In this document: positions 15,565-22,029 of the stretch, one piece after another
Layout: each line of letters opens with the position of its first letter
Numbering within the stretch: position 1 is the first letter of the stretch
Assembly: GCA_002397315.1 (NCBI GenBank)
Contig: DHAE01000023.1
Coordinates: 14,766 to 78,765, forward strand
Length of the DNA: 64,000 nucleotides
Origin: Comamonadaceae bacterium UBA4962
Lineage (GTDB): Bacteria; Pseudomonadota; Gammaproteobacteria; Burkholderiales; Burkholderiaceae_C
Reading direction: 5' to 3'
The notes under the pieces: model-generated
The model's database searches: none
What the model saw: only the letters and a program-made list of their open reading frames with translations
What the model was told of the DNA's origin: nothing
Translations under genes and position numbers: made by a program

Positions 15565-16024
15565 AGCTACGGCCCCTCTGCACGGCGTGTTGGCGTGCCA
15601 CAAGATCGATCAGGGTGCGGGCGGCGCCATCTGTCCGCGTTTCTTCGTTGAAGTCCCGCCGACATTCCGAGCCGGTCAGCCGGTACACCGTCCATCCGAG
15701 CGATGCGAGCTTTGTGTCACGAACTGCGTCCTTGGCCTTGTCTCGGTGGTATGCCTGGCCGTCGCATTCGATGGCAACCTTGGCAACTGGATTGCCGAAG
15801 TCGACAAACACCCCATCCACGGGAAGCTGCGGGTACATCACCACATCAGCTGCGCGCAGATCGGCCCACAACCATTCCTCGATGGGCGTCATGCGGATGC
15901 CAGCGCCCTCCCATGCGTAGGCGTCGATGGCCCATTCGTTGCTCTTCTCGGCAAGGATCAGAGGAAGAACCCGGGCGTAGTGCGCGCGCACCCGCGTCCA
16001 ATCATTCGGCAGCAAAACACTCAT
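15557..16024 (-). CDS. PD-(D/E)XK-like nuclease, DUF559/Vsr-type fold
   Basis: A 155-residue protein. The core reads QLPVDGVFVDFGNPVAKVAI followed by ECDGQAYH, and then RDTKLASLGWTVYRLTGSEC. This is the order of strands and acidic/glutamine residues (D...E-x-D/Q) of very-short-patch-repair and DUF559 nucleases. It sits directly after the helicase gene and before the nin genes, a slot where other phages carry RusA-type junction resolvases. Resolving recombination intermediates is therefore a reasonable guess, not a demonstrated role. Confidence 0.72.
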   Translation of the reverse strand: MSVLLPNDWTRVRAHYARVLPLILAEKSNEWAIDAYAWEGAGIRMTPIEEWLWADLRAADVVMYPQLPVDGVFVDFGNPVAKVAIECDGQAYHRDKAKDAVRDTKLASLGWTVYRLTGSECRRDFNEETRTDGAARTLIDLVARQHAVQRGRSYA

Positions 16025-16040
16025 TCAAATCTCCTACGAA

Positions 16041-17408
16041 TCAGTTGAACTCTTCGCTGAACCGGCCACCACCCGCAGGCTTTTTGATGGCAGGCGCGTG
16101 CAGGGACTCGGTTGATTCCGTCCATCTTTGGTACTGCCCGGCGAAGTGCAGTGCGACCTCTCCGCGCTCCCCATCTCGGTTCTTCAGCACCGCACAGCCC
16201 TTCACGTCGCCGGCGTCTCCTTCGCCTTGCTTGTGCGTCCACACCGCCAGGATCACGTCCGCGTCTTCCTCGATGGCGCCGCATTCCTTGAGGTCGGACA
16301 TCTGCGGGCGGGGGTTCGTGCGCTTCTCCACTTCGCGATTCAGCTGGGACAGCAGCACCACAGAGATGCCCAGTTGCTTCGCAAGCTGCTTCGATCCGCG
16401 GGTGATTTCTTCCAGCTCCACGCGGCGCTCTCCGCGGATGCCGGATCCCTTCATGAGTTGCAGGTAGTCCACCACCAGCGTCTTAATGCCGTGCTTGCGC
16501 ACCAGCTTTCGGGCCTTGGATGCCACCTCGGCCAGCGTCATGCCGGGCTGGTCGTAGAGGTACAGCGGCAGTTCCCGCAGCGTCTCGATTGCCTCCGGCA
16601 CCCTGCCCCAGTCGTCCTCGCCAAGTTGCCCGCTCTTGAGACCCTTGAGCGGCACCCGGCCCACGTTCGCCACCGTGCGGTTAGTCAGCTCCTTGCTGTC
16701 CATCTCCATGCCAAAGAAGGCTGCGGGGTGGCCGTCGCGCGCATGGCTCAATGCCAACTGCTGCGCGAGGGACGACTTACCTTGCGAGGGTCGCGCGGCG
16801 ATGATCACCAATTGACCATCGCGAAAGCCGCCGTTCAGCAGGCGATCCAGCGAGGGGATGTGCGTAGCGCGGGCCGGCGTTACCTTGCCGTCCGCCATGT
16901 CCTGTAGGCGGTCCAGGAAGTCGGCCACGAAGTCGGCAATGGGCAGCGCGTCCTTTTCCGACTTCTCGTCCACAACGGCTTCCAGCGCCGAGACCGACTG
17001 CGCAACCCGTTGTTCGACGGAAATGCTCTCGTCCGCTGCCACTCCTGCAACGGTGCGGGCTGCTTCTTTCAAGGCCCGTGCCTTGGCGTGGTCGCGGATG
17101 ATCTTCGCGTGGGCCCGGACGGCGCGCAGAGAAACAAAGCCGTCCGTCAGGCCTTGGACGTAGCCCCAGTCCACATCGGCGCCGCGCATGGATTCGATCA
17201 GGCCCACCACGTCGACATGCTTGCCAGCCAGGACCAGCTTGGATGCCTCGGTCCACAGCGTGCGGTGCAAGGGTTGGTAGAAGTCCTCAGCCTTCAGTCC
17301 AGCAGCGTCGAATGCCTCGGGGCCAGTCATCAGCACCGCGCCAAGCACGGCGCACTCGGCTTCGTGGGAGTAGGCGAACTCTTCGTTCGGAAGGTCCATC
17401 GGATTCAT
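16041..17408 (-). CDS. dnaB: Replicative DNA helicase, DnaB type
   Basis: A 455-residue hexameric helicase that unwinds phage DNA at the fork. The N-terminal helical domain is at residues about 10-120 and the RecA-type ATPase domain follows. Walker A is ARPSQGKSS (205-213, Lys211), and a Walker B-like TLVVDYLQLM leads to the H3-type VVLLSQLNREVEKR segment. The sensor end LKECGAIEEDADVILAVW is also present. All expected DnaB motifs are intact. It overlaps the upstream replication gene by four bases. Confidence 0.95.
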   Translation of the reverse strand: MNPMDLPNEEFAYSHEAECAVLGAVLMTGPEAFDAAGLKAEDFYQPLHRTLWTEASKLVLAGKHVDVVGLIESMRGADVDWGYVQGLTDGFVSLRAVRAHAKIIRDHAKARALKEAARTVAGVAADESISVEQRVAQSVSALEAVVDEKSEKDALPIADFVADFLDRLQDMADGKVTPARATHIPSLDRLLNGGFRDGQLVIIAARPSQGKSSLAQQLALSHARDGHPAAFFGMEMDSKELTNRTVANVGRVPLKGLKSGQLGEDDWGRVPEAIETLRELPLYLYDQPGMTLAEVASKARKLVRKHGIKTLVVDYLQLMKGSGIRGERRVELEEITRGSKQLAKQLGISVVLLSQLNREVEKRTNPRPQMSDLKECGAIEEDADVILAVWTHKQGEGDAGDVKGCAVLKNRDGERGEVALHFAGQYQRWTESTESLHAPAIKKPAGGGRFSEEFN

Positions 17409-18163
17409 TGCGTCACCGTCCTTTCGAGCACATGTTTTTTGCCTTTTTCGGTCAGCAGGAAATCGAGGTCACATCGCCAGCTTTCGTGCCCTGAGCCCTT
17501 CGAACTCCGACCCATGAGGAAGTCGTTTTCACGAACACGGCCGAAGTACCCGCGCATCCACTCCATCGCCTCGGCGGCGTCATTGGCCCTTCGCTGGCCG
17601 TCGCTGCGTCTGCTCGTCAGGACGAACTTCCACATAGCCGAAATCGCCTTCCGTCTGCCATCGCTCATCAGCCGAATGGTGGGCATCTCGGGCAGGATCT
17701 CGTGGTACAGGTCGACGATGGATTGCGTATCGCAGCGGGGGAGTTGGTCGGCCCTGCCGACAGAACCGTTAGGTTCTTTCTCTGTATCTGTTTCTGTATC
17801 TGGGGGCGTTGCTGCAACGTTGCATTGCGTTACGGCGTCGTTCGCTTGAGCCTTCTTCCCCTCGCGATGCTTACGGCTACGCTCTGTGCTGCTATCAGAA
17901 TTGAACTGGCGCTTGTCCCAATTCAGCAGGCTCCATGCGTCGTCGATGAAGCCCTTGCGGATGAAAAGCGCCTTCGTTTCTGCAAGCTCGTCGTTGCTGA
18001 TATGCAATCCAAACTGCAGCTCGTCGTCTTGCAACGTTGCAAGAACGTCGCTGCAACGGAGGCAGAACAGCATCATCAAACGACGCTGCATCGCCTCTGG
18101 CATGCTCTGCACCTTGGCATCCGTTGCGAACTCCGCGTACATGCGGAACCAGGGGTTGGCCAT
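17405..18163 (-). CDS. Phage replication protein (initiator / helicase loader type)
   Basis: A 252-residue protein. The N terminus (MANPWFRMYAEFATDAKVQS) and the following winged-helix-like region, including NDELAETKALFIRKGFIDDA, are typical of phage replication proteins that pair with DnaB (lambda O/P-like or DnaT-like). A charged, serine/threonine-rich linker follows (SSTERSRKHREGKKAQANDA), then a C-terminal domain with RRANDAAEAMEWMRGYFGRV. The ATG at 18163 shares a base with the upstream stop, and the long extension upstream is not needed. Whether it binds the origin or loads the helicase cannot be decided here. Confidence 0.82.
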   Translation of the reverse strand: MANPWFRMYAEFATDAKVQSMPEAMQRRLMMLFCLRCSDVLATLQDDELQFGLHISNDELAETKALFIRKGFIDDAWSLLNWDKRQFNSDSSTERSRKHREGKKAQANDAVTQCNVAATPPDTETDTEKEPNGSVGRADQLPRCDTQSIVDLYHEILPEMPTIRLMSDGRRKAISAMWKFVLTSRRSDGQRRANDAAEAMEWMRGYFGRVRENDFLMGRSSKGSGHESWRCDLDFLLTEKGKKHVLERTVTQ

Positions 18164-18363
18164 CAGATGCCTCCAGCAAAGCAGCCTGCCTGCCGTGCGG
18201 CAATGCGCGCCTCGGTCTGGCAATTCATCTCGCGCATGTGCTTGTAGGCTTGGTCGCGGTCGCCCAACTCCATGGCGAGCTCCATACGCTTGCCTGCTGC
18301 CTTGGCATCAAGGTCACGGATCTCGTCGATCAACTTGGCAATCTTTCGGTCTTGCGCTGCCAT
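18163..18363 (-). CDS. Small helical phage protein
   Basis: A 66-residue coiled-coil-like protein (MAAQDRKIAKLIDEIRDLDA at the start) ending in a cysteine/glycine tail. A GGGGGTGAT ribosome-binding sequence lies directly upstream, which favours the ATG at 18363 over earlier in-frame starts. Function unknown. Confidence 0.65.
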   Translation of the reverse strand: MAAQDRKIAKLIDEIRDLDAKAAGKRMELAMELGDRDQAYKHMREMNCQTEARIAARQAGCFAGGI

Positions 18364-18364
18364 A

Positions 18365-18562
18365 TCACCCCCGAGGCGGCGTAGCCAGATGCGGCCAGCG
18401 ATAGCCGGGCTGCACGTTGGGCATAGATGCGTTGCACCACACGCGATTGGCCGGAGCCTCGTCATCACCGAAGCGGACGACGGTCAGCTTGGGATCGGTG
18501 CGCGCGAGGGTGGCGTGGCGGGAGCCGTTGACGGCAAGGACTTTGGGCTGCTTCTTGGTCAT
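18365..18562 (-). CDS. Small phage protein
   Basis: A 65-residue basic protein starting MTKKQPKVLAVNGSRHATLA and ending in RWPHLATPPRG. It ends two bases before the ATG of the next gene. It has no recognised domain. Confidence 0.6.
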   Translation of the reverse strand: MTKKQPKVLAVNGSRHATLARTDPKLTVVRFGDDEAPANRVWCNASMPNVQPGYRWPHLATPPRG

Positions 18563-18602
18563 GGTGCGGTGATCAGTGAGGAATGCGTAACTCAAAAGTG
18601 GA

Positions 18603-18788
18603 TCAGCGCAGGGCGCGCTCGAAGTCCTGCACGCCCAGGCGTTGCCCGAGCTGGCGCATGGCGAGGCTCTCGGCGGCGAGACGCAGCACGGCCTCAGACA
18701 GCGTGATTTCCTGCTGCTCGGCGTAGTCCACGAGGGCGCGGTATTGGTGCTCAGGCAGCTCTGCCGGCAACAGTTGTTGTGTGGGCAC
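18603..18788 (-). CDS. Small ribbon-helix-helix-like protein
   Basis: A 61-residue protein: a short strand (MPTQQLLPAELPEHQYRALV) is followed by two helices (DYAEQQEITLSEAVLRLAAE). The pattern fits CopG/Arc-type ribbon-helix-helix DNA-binding proteins. It lies in the early leftward operon, so it may be a second regulator. Moderately sure of the fold, not of the role. Confidence 0.62.
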   Translation of the reverse strand: MPTQQLLPAELPEHQYRALVDYAEQQEITLSEAVLRLAAESLAMRQLGQRLGVQDFERALR

Positions 18789-18809
18789 GTTGTCTCCGTT
18801 ACTGATGAG

Positions 18810-19022
18810 CTACGCATTCGCGCGTCGCAATGTGGGAGACGAATTCGCAGAATTGGCCGCATGAACACGACGCCACTCCAACGCCTCCAGAGCCAGCTCC
18901 AAGATCGTGGGCGTGACCTGCATACGACGGGCCTGCGCTTCCTCCCAGAAGAGATTCCTCTGCTCGTCATTGACGGACAGGTTGAAGCGGTGCTTTTTGA
19001 TGTCGGCCGGATCGGCGTACAT
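18810..19022 (-). CDS. Small ribbon-helix-helix-like protein
   Basis: A 70-residue protein with a basic strand (KKHRFNLSVNDEQRNLFWEE) followed by helical AQARRMQVTPTILELALEAL. Like its downstream neighbour it resembles a ribbon-helix-helix regulator. Two such small genes in a row between cro and the replication genes suggest regulatory proteins. Confidence 0.62.
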   Translation of the reverse strand: MYADPADIKKHRFNLSVNDEQRNLFWEEAQARRMQVTPTILELALEALEWRRVHAANSANSSPTLRRANA

Positions 19023-19094
19023 GGGCGGGACTTTCAGGGGTTGGGGTTGGTGGGGTGCGCGGCGTTAGGCCGGGCGGTGTGGGCTTGCAGCGGC

Positions 19095-19298
19095 TTAGGC
19101 GCCGTGCAGGTTGATGGGCTGCTTCCACTCCTCGGGAATCTCGATCCCTCGACGGACGCAGGCAGCAATCACGCGGTCTGCGATGCGTTGCGGCAGCACA
19201 TCGGGCCACTGGTTCACGGCCTGGTAGCTGATGTCCACAGCAGCGGCGGTTGTTGCGATGCTGCCGCCCAGCACCTCGATGGCTTTGTCTTTGAGCAT
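19095..19298 (-). CDS. cro: Cro-like repressor
   Basis: A 67-residue protein with a helix-turn-helix (GSIATTAAAVDISYQAVNQW, residues about 12-31) and a following helix QRIADRVIAACVRR, the arrangement of lambdoid Cro/YdaS proteins. It is the first gene of the leftward operon and is divergent from the CI gene 69 bases away. Its promoter overlaps a perfect 14-bp palindrome. The predicted transcription start falls at or next to the ATG and no Shine-Dalgarno sequence is visible, so the mRNA may be leaderless. Confidence 0.85.
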   Translation of the reverse strand: MLKDKAIEVLGGSIATTAAAVDISYQAVNQWPDVLPQRIADRVIAACVRRGIEIPEEWKQPINLHGA

Positions 19299-19333
19299 GC
19301 GTCTATTGAATCATGATTCAGTCGATTTGACAA
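19298..19333 (-). promoter_or_regulatory. Leftward early promoter with operator
   Basis: On the minus strand, TTGTCA (19328-19333) is followed by 17 bases and TTCAAT (19305-19310). The palindrome TGAATCATGATTCA (19307-19320) covers the -10 box, so a bound dimer would block polymerase. The 20 bases TGAATCATGATTCAATAGAC read on the minus strand from 19320 to 19301 recur exactly at 20757-20776. Confidence 0.72.
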
Positions 19334-19360
19334 CCATAATTCACTGCAAAGACGGCACAT

Positions 19361-19376
19361 TTCAATCATGGTTGAA
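19361..19376. promoter_or_regulatory. Operator-like palindrome over the cI start codon
   Basis: The 16 bases TTCAATCATGGTTGAA form an imperfect palindrome related to the 14-bp operator and contain the cI ATG (19368-19370). A possible cI -10 box (CATAAT, 19335-19340) lies 20 bases upstream. Binding here would autoregulate the repressor. Confidence 0.6.
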
Positions 19377-20045
19377 TACGCAGGCCGGCTTAAGGCCGCA
19401 ATGGACGCGCGCGGCGTCACAGTCACGCAGCTCGCGAACGGGATCGGCTCGTCCTACCAGGCCGTAAAACGCGTACTGGACGGGCTATCTAAGGCGTTCT
19501 CTGCCGCGAACAATGCAAAGGCGGCGGCGTTCCTCGCTGTAAGCCCCGACTGGTTGGCCACCGGGGCGGGTGCCATGGCGATGCATGAGAGACGCGCAGA
19601 ACCTGTTGACCTTGACGACAACCCGGACTATCCGGCAATCAAGTTCTATCCGGACTGGCGCATATCGGCCGGGGCGAGTGGGTTTGCGCTGGAGTACGAC
19701 GACGGCGGCGGGTCTCCTATCGTTTTCCAGCGGCAATGGTTTGAGCGCAACGGGTTCCGCCCCGAGAAGCTTTTCGCTGTGCGCGTTGGCAACTCCAGCA
19801 TGGAGCCGGGCCTATTCCACGACGACGTGGTGGTGGTCAACACGGACCAGAAGACGCCCAAGGACGGCGTGGTATTCGCCGTGGACTACGAAGGCGAGAT
19901 GGTCATCAAGCGCTTGGTGAGGGACTCGGGCCAGTGGTGGCTCACATCAGACAACGCGGACCAAAAGCGCTACCCACGCAAGCTGTGCGATGACCACTGC
20001 AAGCTGCTCGGCGAGGTAGTGCACAAGCAAAGCCAGAGGATTTGA
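19368..20045 (+). CDS. cI: CI-type repressor with S24 autocleavage domain
   Basis: A 225-residue repressor that keeps the prophage silent. The N-terminal helix-turn-helix is at residues about 5-65 (GVTVTQLANGIGSSYQAVKR). The C-terminal LexA/S24 domain has the self-cleavage site Ala101-Gly102 (WRISAGASGF), the nucleophile Ser144 (GNSSMEP) and the general base Lys181 (EMVIKRL). All residues for RecA-stimulated self-cleavage are present, so SOS induction is expected. It is divergent from cro and has no clear ribosome-binding site; its ATG is inside an operator-like palindrome. Confidence 0.93.
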   Translation: MVEYAGRLKAAMDARGVTVTQLANGIGSSYQAVKRVLDGLSKAFSAANNAKAAAFLAVSPDWLATGAGAMAMHERRAEPVDLDDNPDYPAIKFYPDWRISAGASGFALEYDDGGGSPIVFQRQWFERNGFRPEKLFAVRVGNSSMEPGLFHDDVVVVNTDQKTPKDGVVFAVDYEGEMVIKRLVRDSGQWWLTSDNADQKRYPRKLCDDHCKLLGEVVHKQSQRI

Positions 20046-20090
20046 GCCGGAATGTCGGCCCGGCACCAAGCCGACTCATGGGAGATGGAT

Positions 20091-20441
20091 ATGAAGAAGA
20101 TGGCCCTCACGTTTGCCCTTGCCATGAGCATGATGGGCGCGCACGCGACCTGCACAGGCACAGGAGCATTCCGATACTGCACTGACACCCAAGGCAACAG
20201 CTACAACGTCCAGCAGTACGGAAACACCACCCAGATGCAGGGCTATAACAACCAGACCGGCAACAACTGGAGCCAAAGTAGTTCTACTTTCGGAGGTACG
20301 ACGTTCCACAACGGCACAGCGTCGAACGGCAACACTTGGAGCGGGTCAAGTAGCAGCTTTGGCGGGACAACTACCTACCAGGGGATAGACAGCCGCGGCA
20401 ACTCCTACTACCGGTCGTGCAACCAGTTCGGCTGCAACTGA
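20091..20441 (+). CDS. Secreted small protein, lysogeny cassette
   Basis: A 116-residue protein with a clear Sec signal peptide (MKKMALTFALAMSMMGAHA, cleavage about residue 19). The mature part is rich in Asn, Gly, Ser and Thr with repeated SSSTFGGTT / SSSFGGTT units. The ATG at 20091 has GGAG 6 bases upstream; earlier in-frame starts lack one. It follows cI by 45 bases in the same direction, so it is probably expressed in the lysogen and acts in the periplasm or at the surface. Role unknown; superinfection exclusion or a host-benefit gene is plausible. Confidence 0.75.
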   Translation: MKKMALTFALAMSMMGAHATCTGTGAFRYCTDTQGNSYNVQQYGNTTQMQGYNNQTGNNWSQSSSTFGGTTFHNGTASNGNTWSGSSSSFGGTTTYQGIDSRGNSYYRSCNQFGCN

Positions 20442-20452
20442 TAGCGTCAACA

Positions 20453-20662
20453 ATGAAGGCCTTCAAAGCGGTATTGAAGTGGCTAGGCATCTTGCTAGCC
20501 ATTTTGTTCGTCGCGGCCCTGATGGACCGGCAGTCCGACGTGATCAAGGCAGCTCTAGGCTTAGCCGTGTTCATAGGCTACCTTGCCTACGAGTTGCATG
20601 GTCGGCTTGTGGCCATTGAAGAGCATCTTCTGCGCATCAGGGCTGGAAACTGGCAGGACTAG
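20453..20662 (+). CDS. Small membrane protein, lysogeny cassette
   Basis: A 69-residue protein with two hydrophobic stretches (about residues 8-22, GILLAILFVAALM, and 32-45, LGLAVFIGYLAYEL) and a charged C terminus. It follows the secreted protein gene by 11 bases and ends 35 bases before a strong terminator. The cI-secreted-membrane gene trio is therefore likely one lysogenic transcript. Confidence 0.7.
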   Translation: MKAFKAVLKWLGILLAILFVAALMDRQSDVIKAALGLAVFIGYLAYELHGRLVAIEEHLLRIRAGNWQD

Positions 20663-20697
20663 CCCGGTCCTCGACAGAAATCGAGCACCCCAACAAC

Positions 20698-20722
20698 AGC
20701 CGCCCGTCAAGGCGGCTTTTTT
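20698..20722 (+). terminator. Terminator of the cI transcript
   Basis: AGCCGCC (20698-20704) pairs with GGCGGCT (20711-20717) around a six-base loop, followed by a run of six T. This is a textbook intrinsic terminator. It isolates the lysogenic transcript from the early operon promoter that starts 22 bases on. Confidence 0.88.
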
Positions 20723-20733
20723 ACGCCAAGCAC

Positions 20734-20780
20734 TGAATCATGATTGACATCGAGATTGAATCATGATTCAATAGACCCAT
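20734..20780 (+). promoter_or_regulatory. Rightward early promoter with two operators
   Basis: A consensus -35 TTGACA (20744-20749), 17-base spacer and TTCAAT (20767-20772) form a promoter. Two operator copies overlap it: TGAATCATGATTGA (20734-20747) at the -35 box and TTGAATCATGATTCAA (20756-20771, perfect 16-bp palindrome) at the -10 box. The same operator lies at the cro promoter. This promoter should drive the rightward early operon (21285-33620) and be shut by the CI repressor. Confidence 0.75.
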
Positions 20781-20918
20781 CGCAGCAAACAACCGCGAGA
20801 CACCCCAGGGGTAGCGATCCGGCCCCTAAGCCGACCGAGGCAGAGGCGGGGTTAGCCCAGATGGGCGATGCAGGTTGGTGCAGGCGATGGGGTCAATCCA
20901 TCGTGAGTAGCCCGGCAT

Positions 20919-20933
20919 GGTCTTTAAGAATTT
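20919..20933 (+). promoter_or_regulatory. boxA-like antitermination sequence
   Basis: GGTCTTTAAGAATTT closely resembles rRNA boxA, whose core is CTCTTTAACA followed by ATTT. boxA is bound by NusB-S10 during antitermination. It lies about 140 bases downstream of the predicted rightward start and just before the tRNA-like helix, like a nut site in a lambdoid leader. Confidence 0.5.
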
Positions 20934-20935
20934 GA

Positions 20936-21035
20936 GCAGTGGGATGTGTAGTGGGCCGGTAAACCGGAACGCATGCACCGGTCGAGTGGTGAAGGCGGGT
21001 TCGATTCCCGCGCGGCCCACCACACATCCCACTGC
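20936..21035 (+). ncRNA. tRNA-like element in a 22-bp extended helix
   Basis: Bases 20936-20958 pair with 21013-21035 with one mismatch in 23 positions. Inside lies a T-arm-like hairpin (GCGGG, TTCGATT, CCCGC; 20995-21011) directly followed by GCGGCCC, A and an encoded CCA (21012-21022), exactly the 3' half of a tRNA. The 5' side (GGGCCGG, 20953-20959) pairs with it in six of seven positions. Only 35 bases separate this from the T arm, too few for normal D and anticodon arms; an ACCGG/CCGGT hairpin occupies the space. It is therefore a truncated or degenerate tRNA-like RNA, not a standard tRNA gene. Confidence 0.6.
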
Positions 21036-21284
21036 GTTGCATCCCTGGCCCATGGCGGCCGGGGCACAAGCCGGGAGTGGGGTAGCACCGAATCCGGATG
21101 AGGCGCCAGGGCCAAGAACAGCAACCAGGCAAACAGCGATGGCCCGCAAGGAGTGGGCACGAATTCGCTGTGGCAGTGCTGGAGCCCGCTACGGCGGGGA
21201 GATGCCAGCGAAGCCCTTCTCACGACGGGCCACATCAAAGCGTCTTCGATCGCAGGACGCTTTGATGTTCAACCGAGGAGCGAC
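21036..21284 (+). other. Non-coding leader with a 12-bp hairpin
   Basis: No convincing gene lies here. The region continues the early leader RNA. Near its end CATCAAAGCGTC (21233-21244) pairs perfectly with GACGCTTTGATG (21256-21267), a 12-bp stem with an 11-base loop, ending 7 bases before the GAGGAG ribosome-binding site of the next gene. It has no T run, so it is more likely a translation or processing element than a terminator. Confidence 0.6.
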
Positions 21285-21491
21285 ATGTACGAATACACCC
21301 TGATCCGCGTTGGTCTCGACAAAGAAGTGGAAATCGGCAAGTTCAAAGCCGCCACTACCAAAGAAGCCTGCATCAAGCACATGCAGGCTTGGAAAGAGCG
21401 CACTACCAGTCACGCGGTAGTGCTTGTTCTGCCAAACGGCGCTCGCAACAGCTACCGAGACAGCGACGTGTATGTGAGCACCGAAATTTAG
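21285..21491 (+). CDS. First protein of the rightward early operon
   Basis: A 68-residue protein (MYEYTLIRVGLDKEVEIGKF at the start) with an alternating strand/helix pattern. GAGGAG lies 4 bases upstream of the ATG, supporting this start over a longer frame. It is the first gene after the structured leader. Position would suit an antiterminator or early regulator, but no family was recognised. Confidence 0.72.
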   Translation: MYEYTLIRVGLDKEVEIGKFKAATTKEACIKHMQAWKERTTSHAVVLVLPNGARNSYRDSDVYVSTEI

Positions 21492-21495
21492 CCCG

Positions 21496-21551
21496 GCCCT
21501 CTTTGGAGGGCAAAGACACAAGCGCCCTCACGTAGAGGGCGTTTCTGTTTT
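21496..21551 (+). terminator. Tandem hairpins, second is an intrinsic terminator
   Basis: GCCCTC/GAGGGC with loop TTTG (21496-21511) is followed by CGCCCTC/GAGGGCG with loop ACGTA (21523-21541) and a T-rich run (TTTCTGTTTTT). The second hairpin ends directly at the ribosome-binding site of the next gene. Confidence 0.75.
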
Positions 21552-21563
21552 TAAGGAGTGAGC

Positions 21564-21788
21564 ATGCACAGCTACACCAACCCATTCCACAACAGCAACT
21601 ACCAGGGCTCAAAGCCCGTCATTACGACGGATGCGAAGCCTGCCGAGTACCGCGGCCACCTGATCTTCAAGATGCACGATCAGCACTACGACGTGGTGCA
21701 AGGCGGCATTCTGGTGGGTCAGTATGCGGGCCCAAACGGCGCGCGCGGCTTCGTGGATCGCAGGGTAGAGCCCAGCCTCCCGATGTGA
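21564..21788 (+). CDS. Small early phage protein
   Basis: A 74-residue protein (MHSYTNPFHNSNYQGSKPVI at the start), rich in His, Asn and Gly, with the segment YRGHLIFKMHDQHYDVVQGG in the middle. AAGGAG lies 5 bases upstream of the ATG. It follows a terminator-like hairpin, as do many genes in this operon. Function unknown. Confidence 0.68.
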   Translation: MHSYTNPFHNSNYQGSKPVITTDAKPAEYRGHLIFKMHDQHYDVVQGGILVGQYAGPNGARGFVDRRVEPSLPM

Positions 21789-22029
21789 TTGCGCGAGCAA
21801 GAAAGAGCGCGAGCGAAACGTTGAACGCGTCGAAGTGAAAGCAAGCCCGCAGGCGCCCTCGGCGGGGATCCGTAGAAGTATGCAACGTGACCATCCCGGG
21901 AGAGCAGCGGGAACCATCATTGAAGCGGCGGCGTGGAGAGCAGACACGCTTGGCTAGCGAGAGCAGCGAGGAACCGGCGCGCAATGCGTGAGGCGTCCGG
22001 AGCAGGAGTAGCGACCTGCCCGCTTCAAT
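21789..22029 (+). other. Structured non-coding interval
   Basis: About 240 bases without a gene. ACCATCATTGAAGCGG (21913-21928) is the exact complement of 22020-22035, enclosing smaller hairpins (GCGTG/CACGC near 21931-21949 and GCAGG/CCTGC near 22002-22019). GAGAGCAG occurs three times (about 21901, 21936 and 21960). The right arm of the long helix overlaps the 5' acceptor strand of the tRNA-like element that follows. Confidence 0.55.

Noticed and set aside
20826..21149. Minus-strand open frame with GRAGIEPAFTTRPVHAF
   Set aside because: This wording is the classic antisense translation of a tRNA-like T arm, not a gene.
21789..22029. CRISPR array
   Set aside because: The GAGAGCAG repeats are short and irregularly spaced and no cas gene is near.
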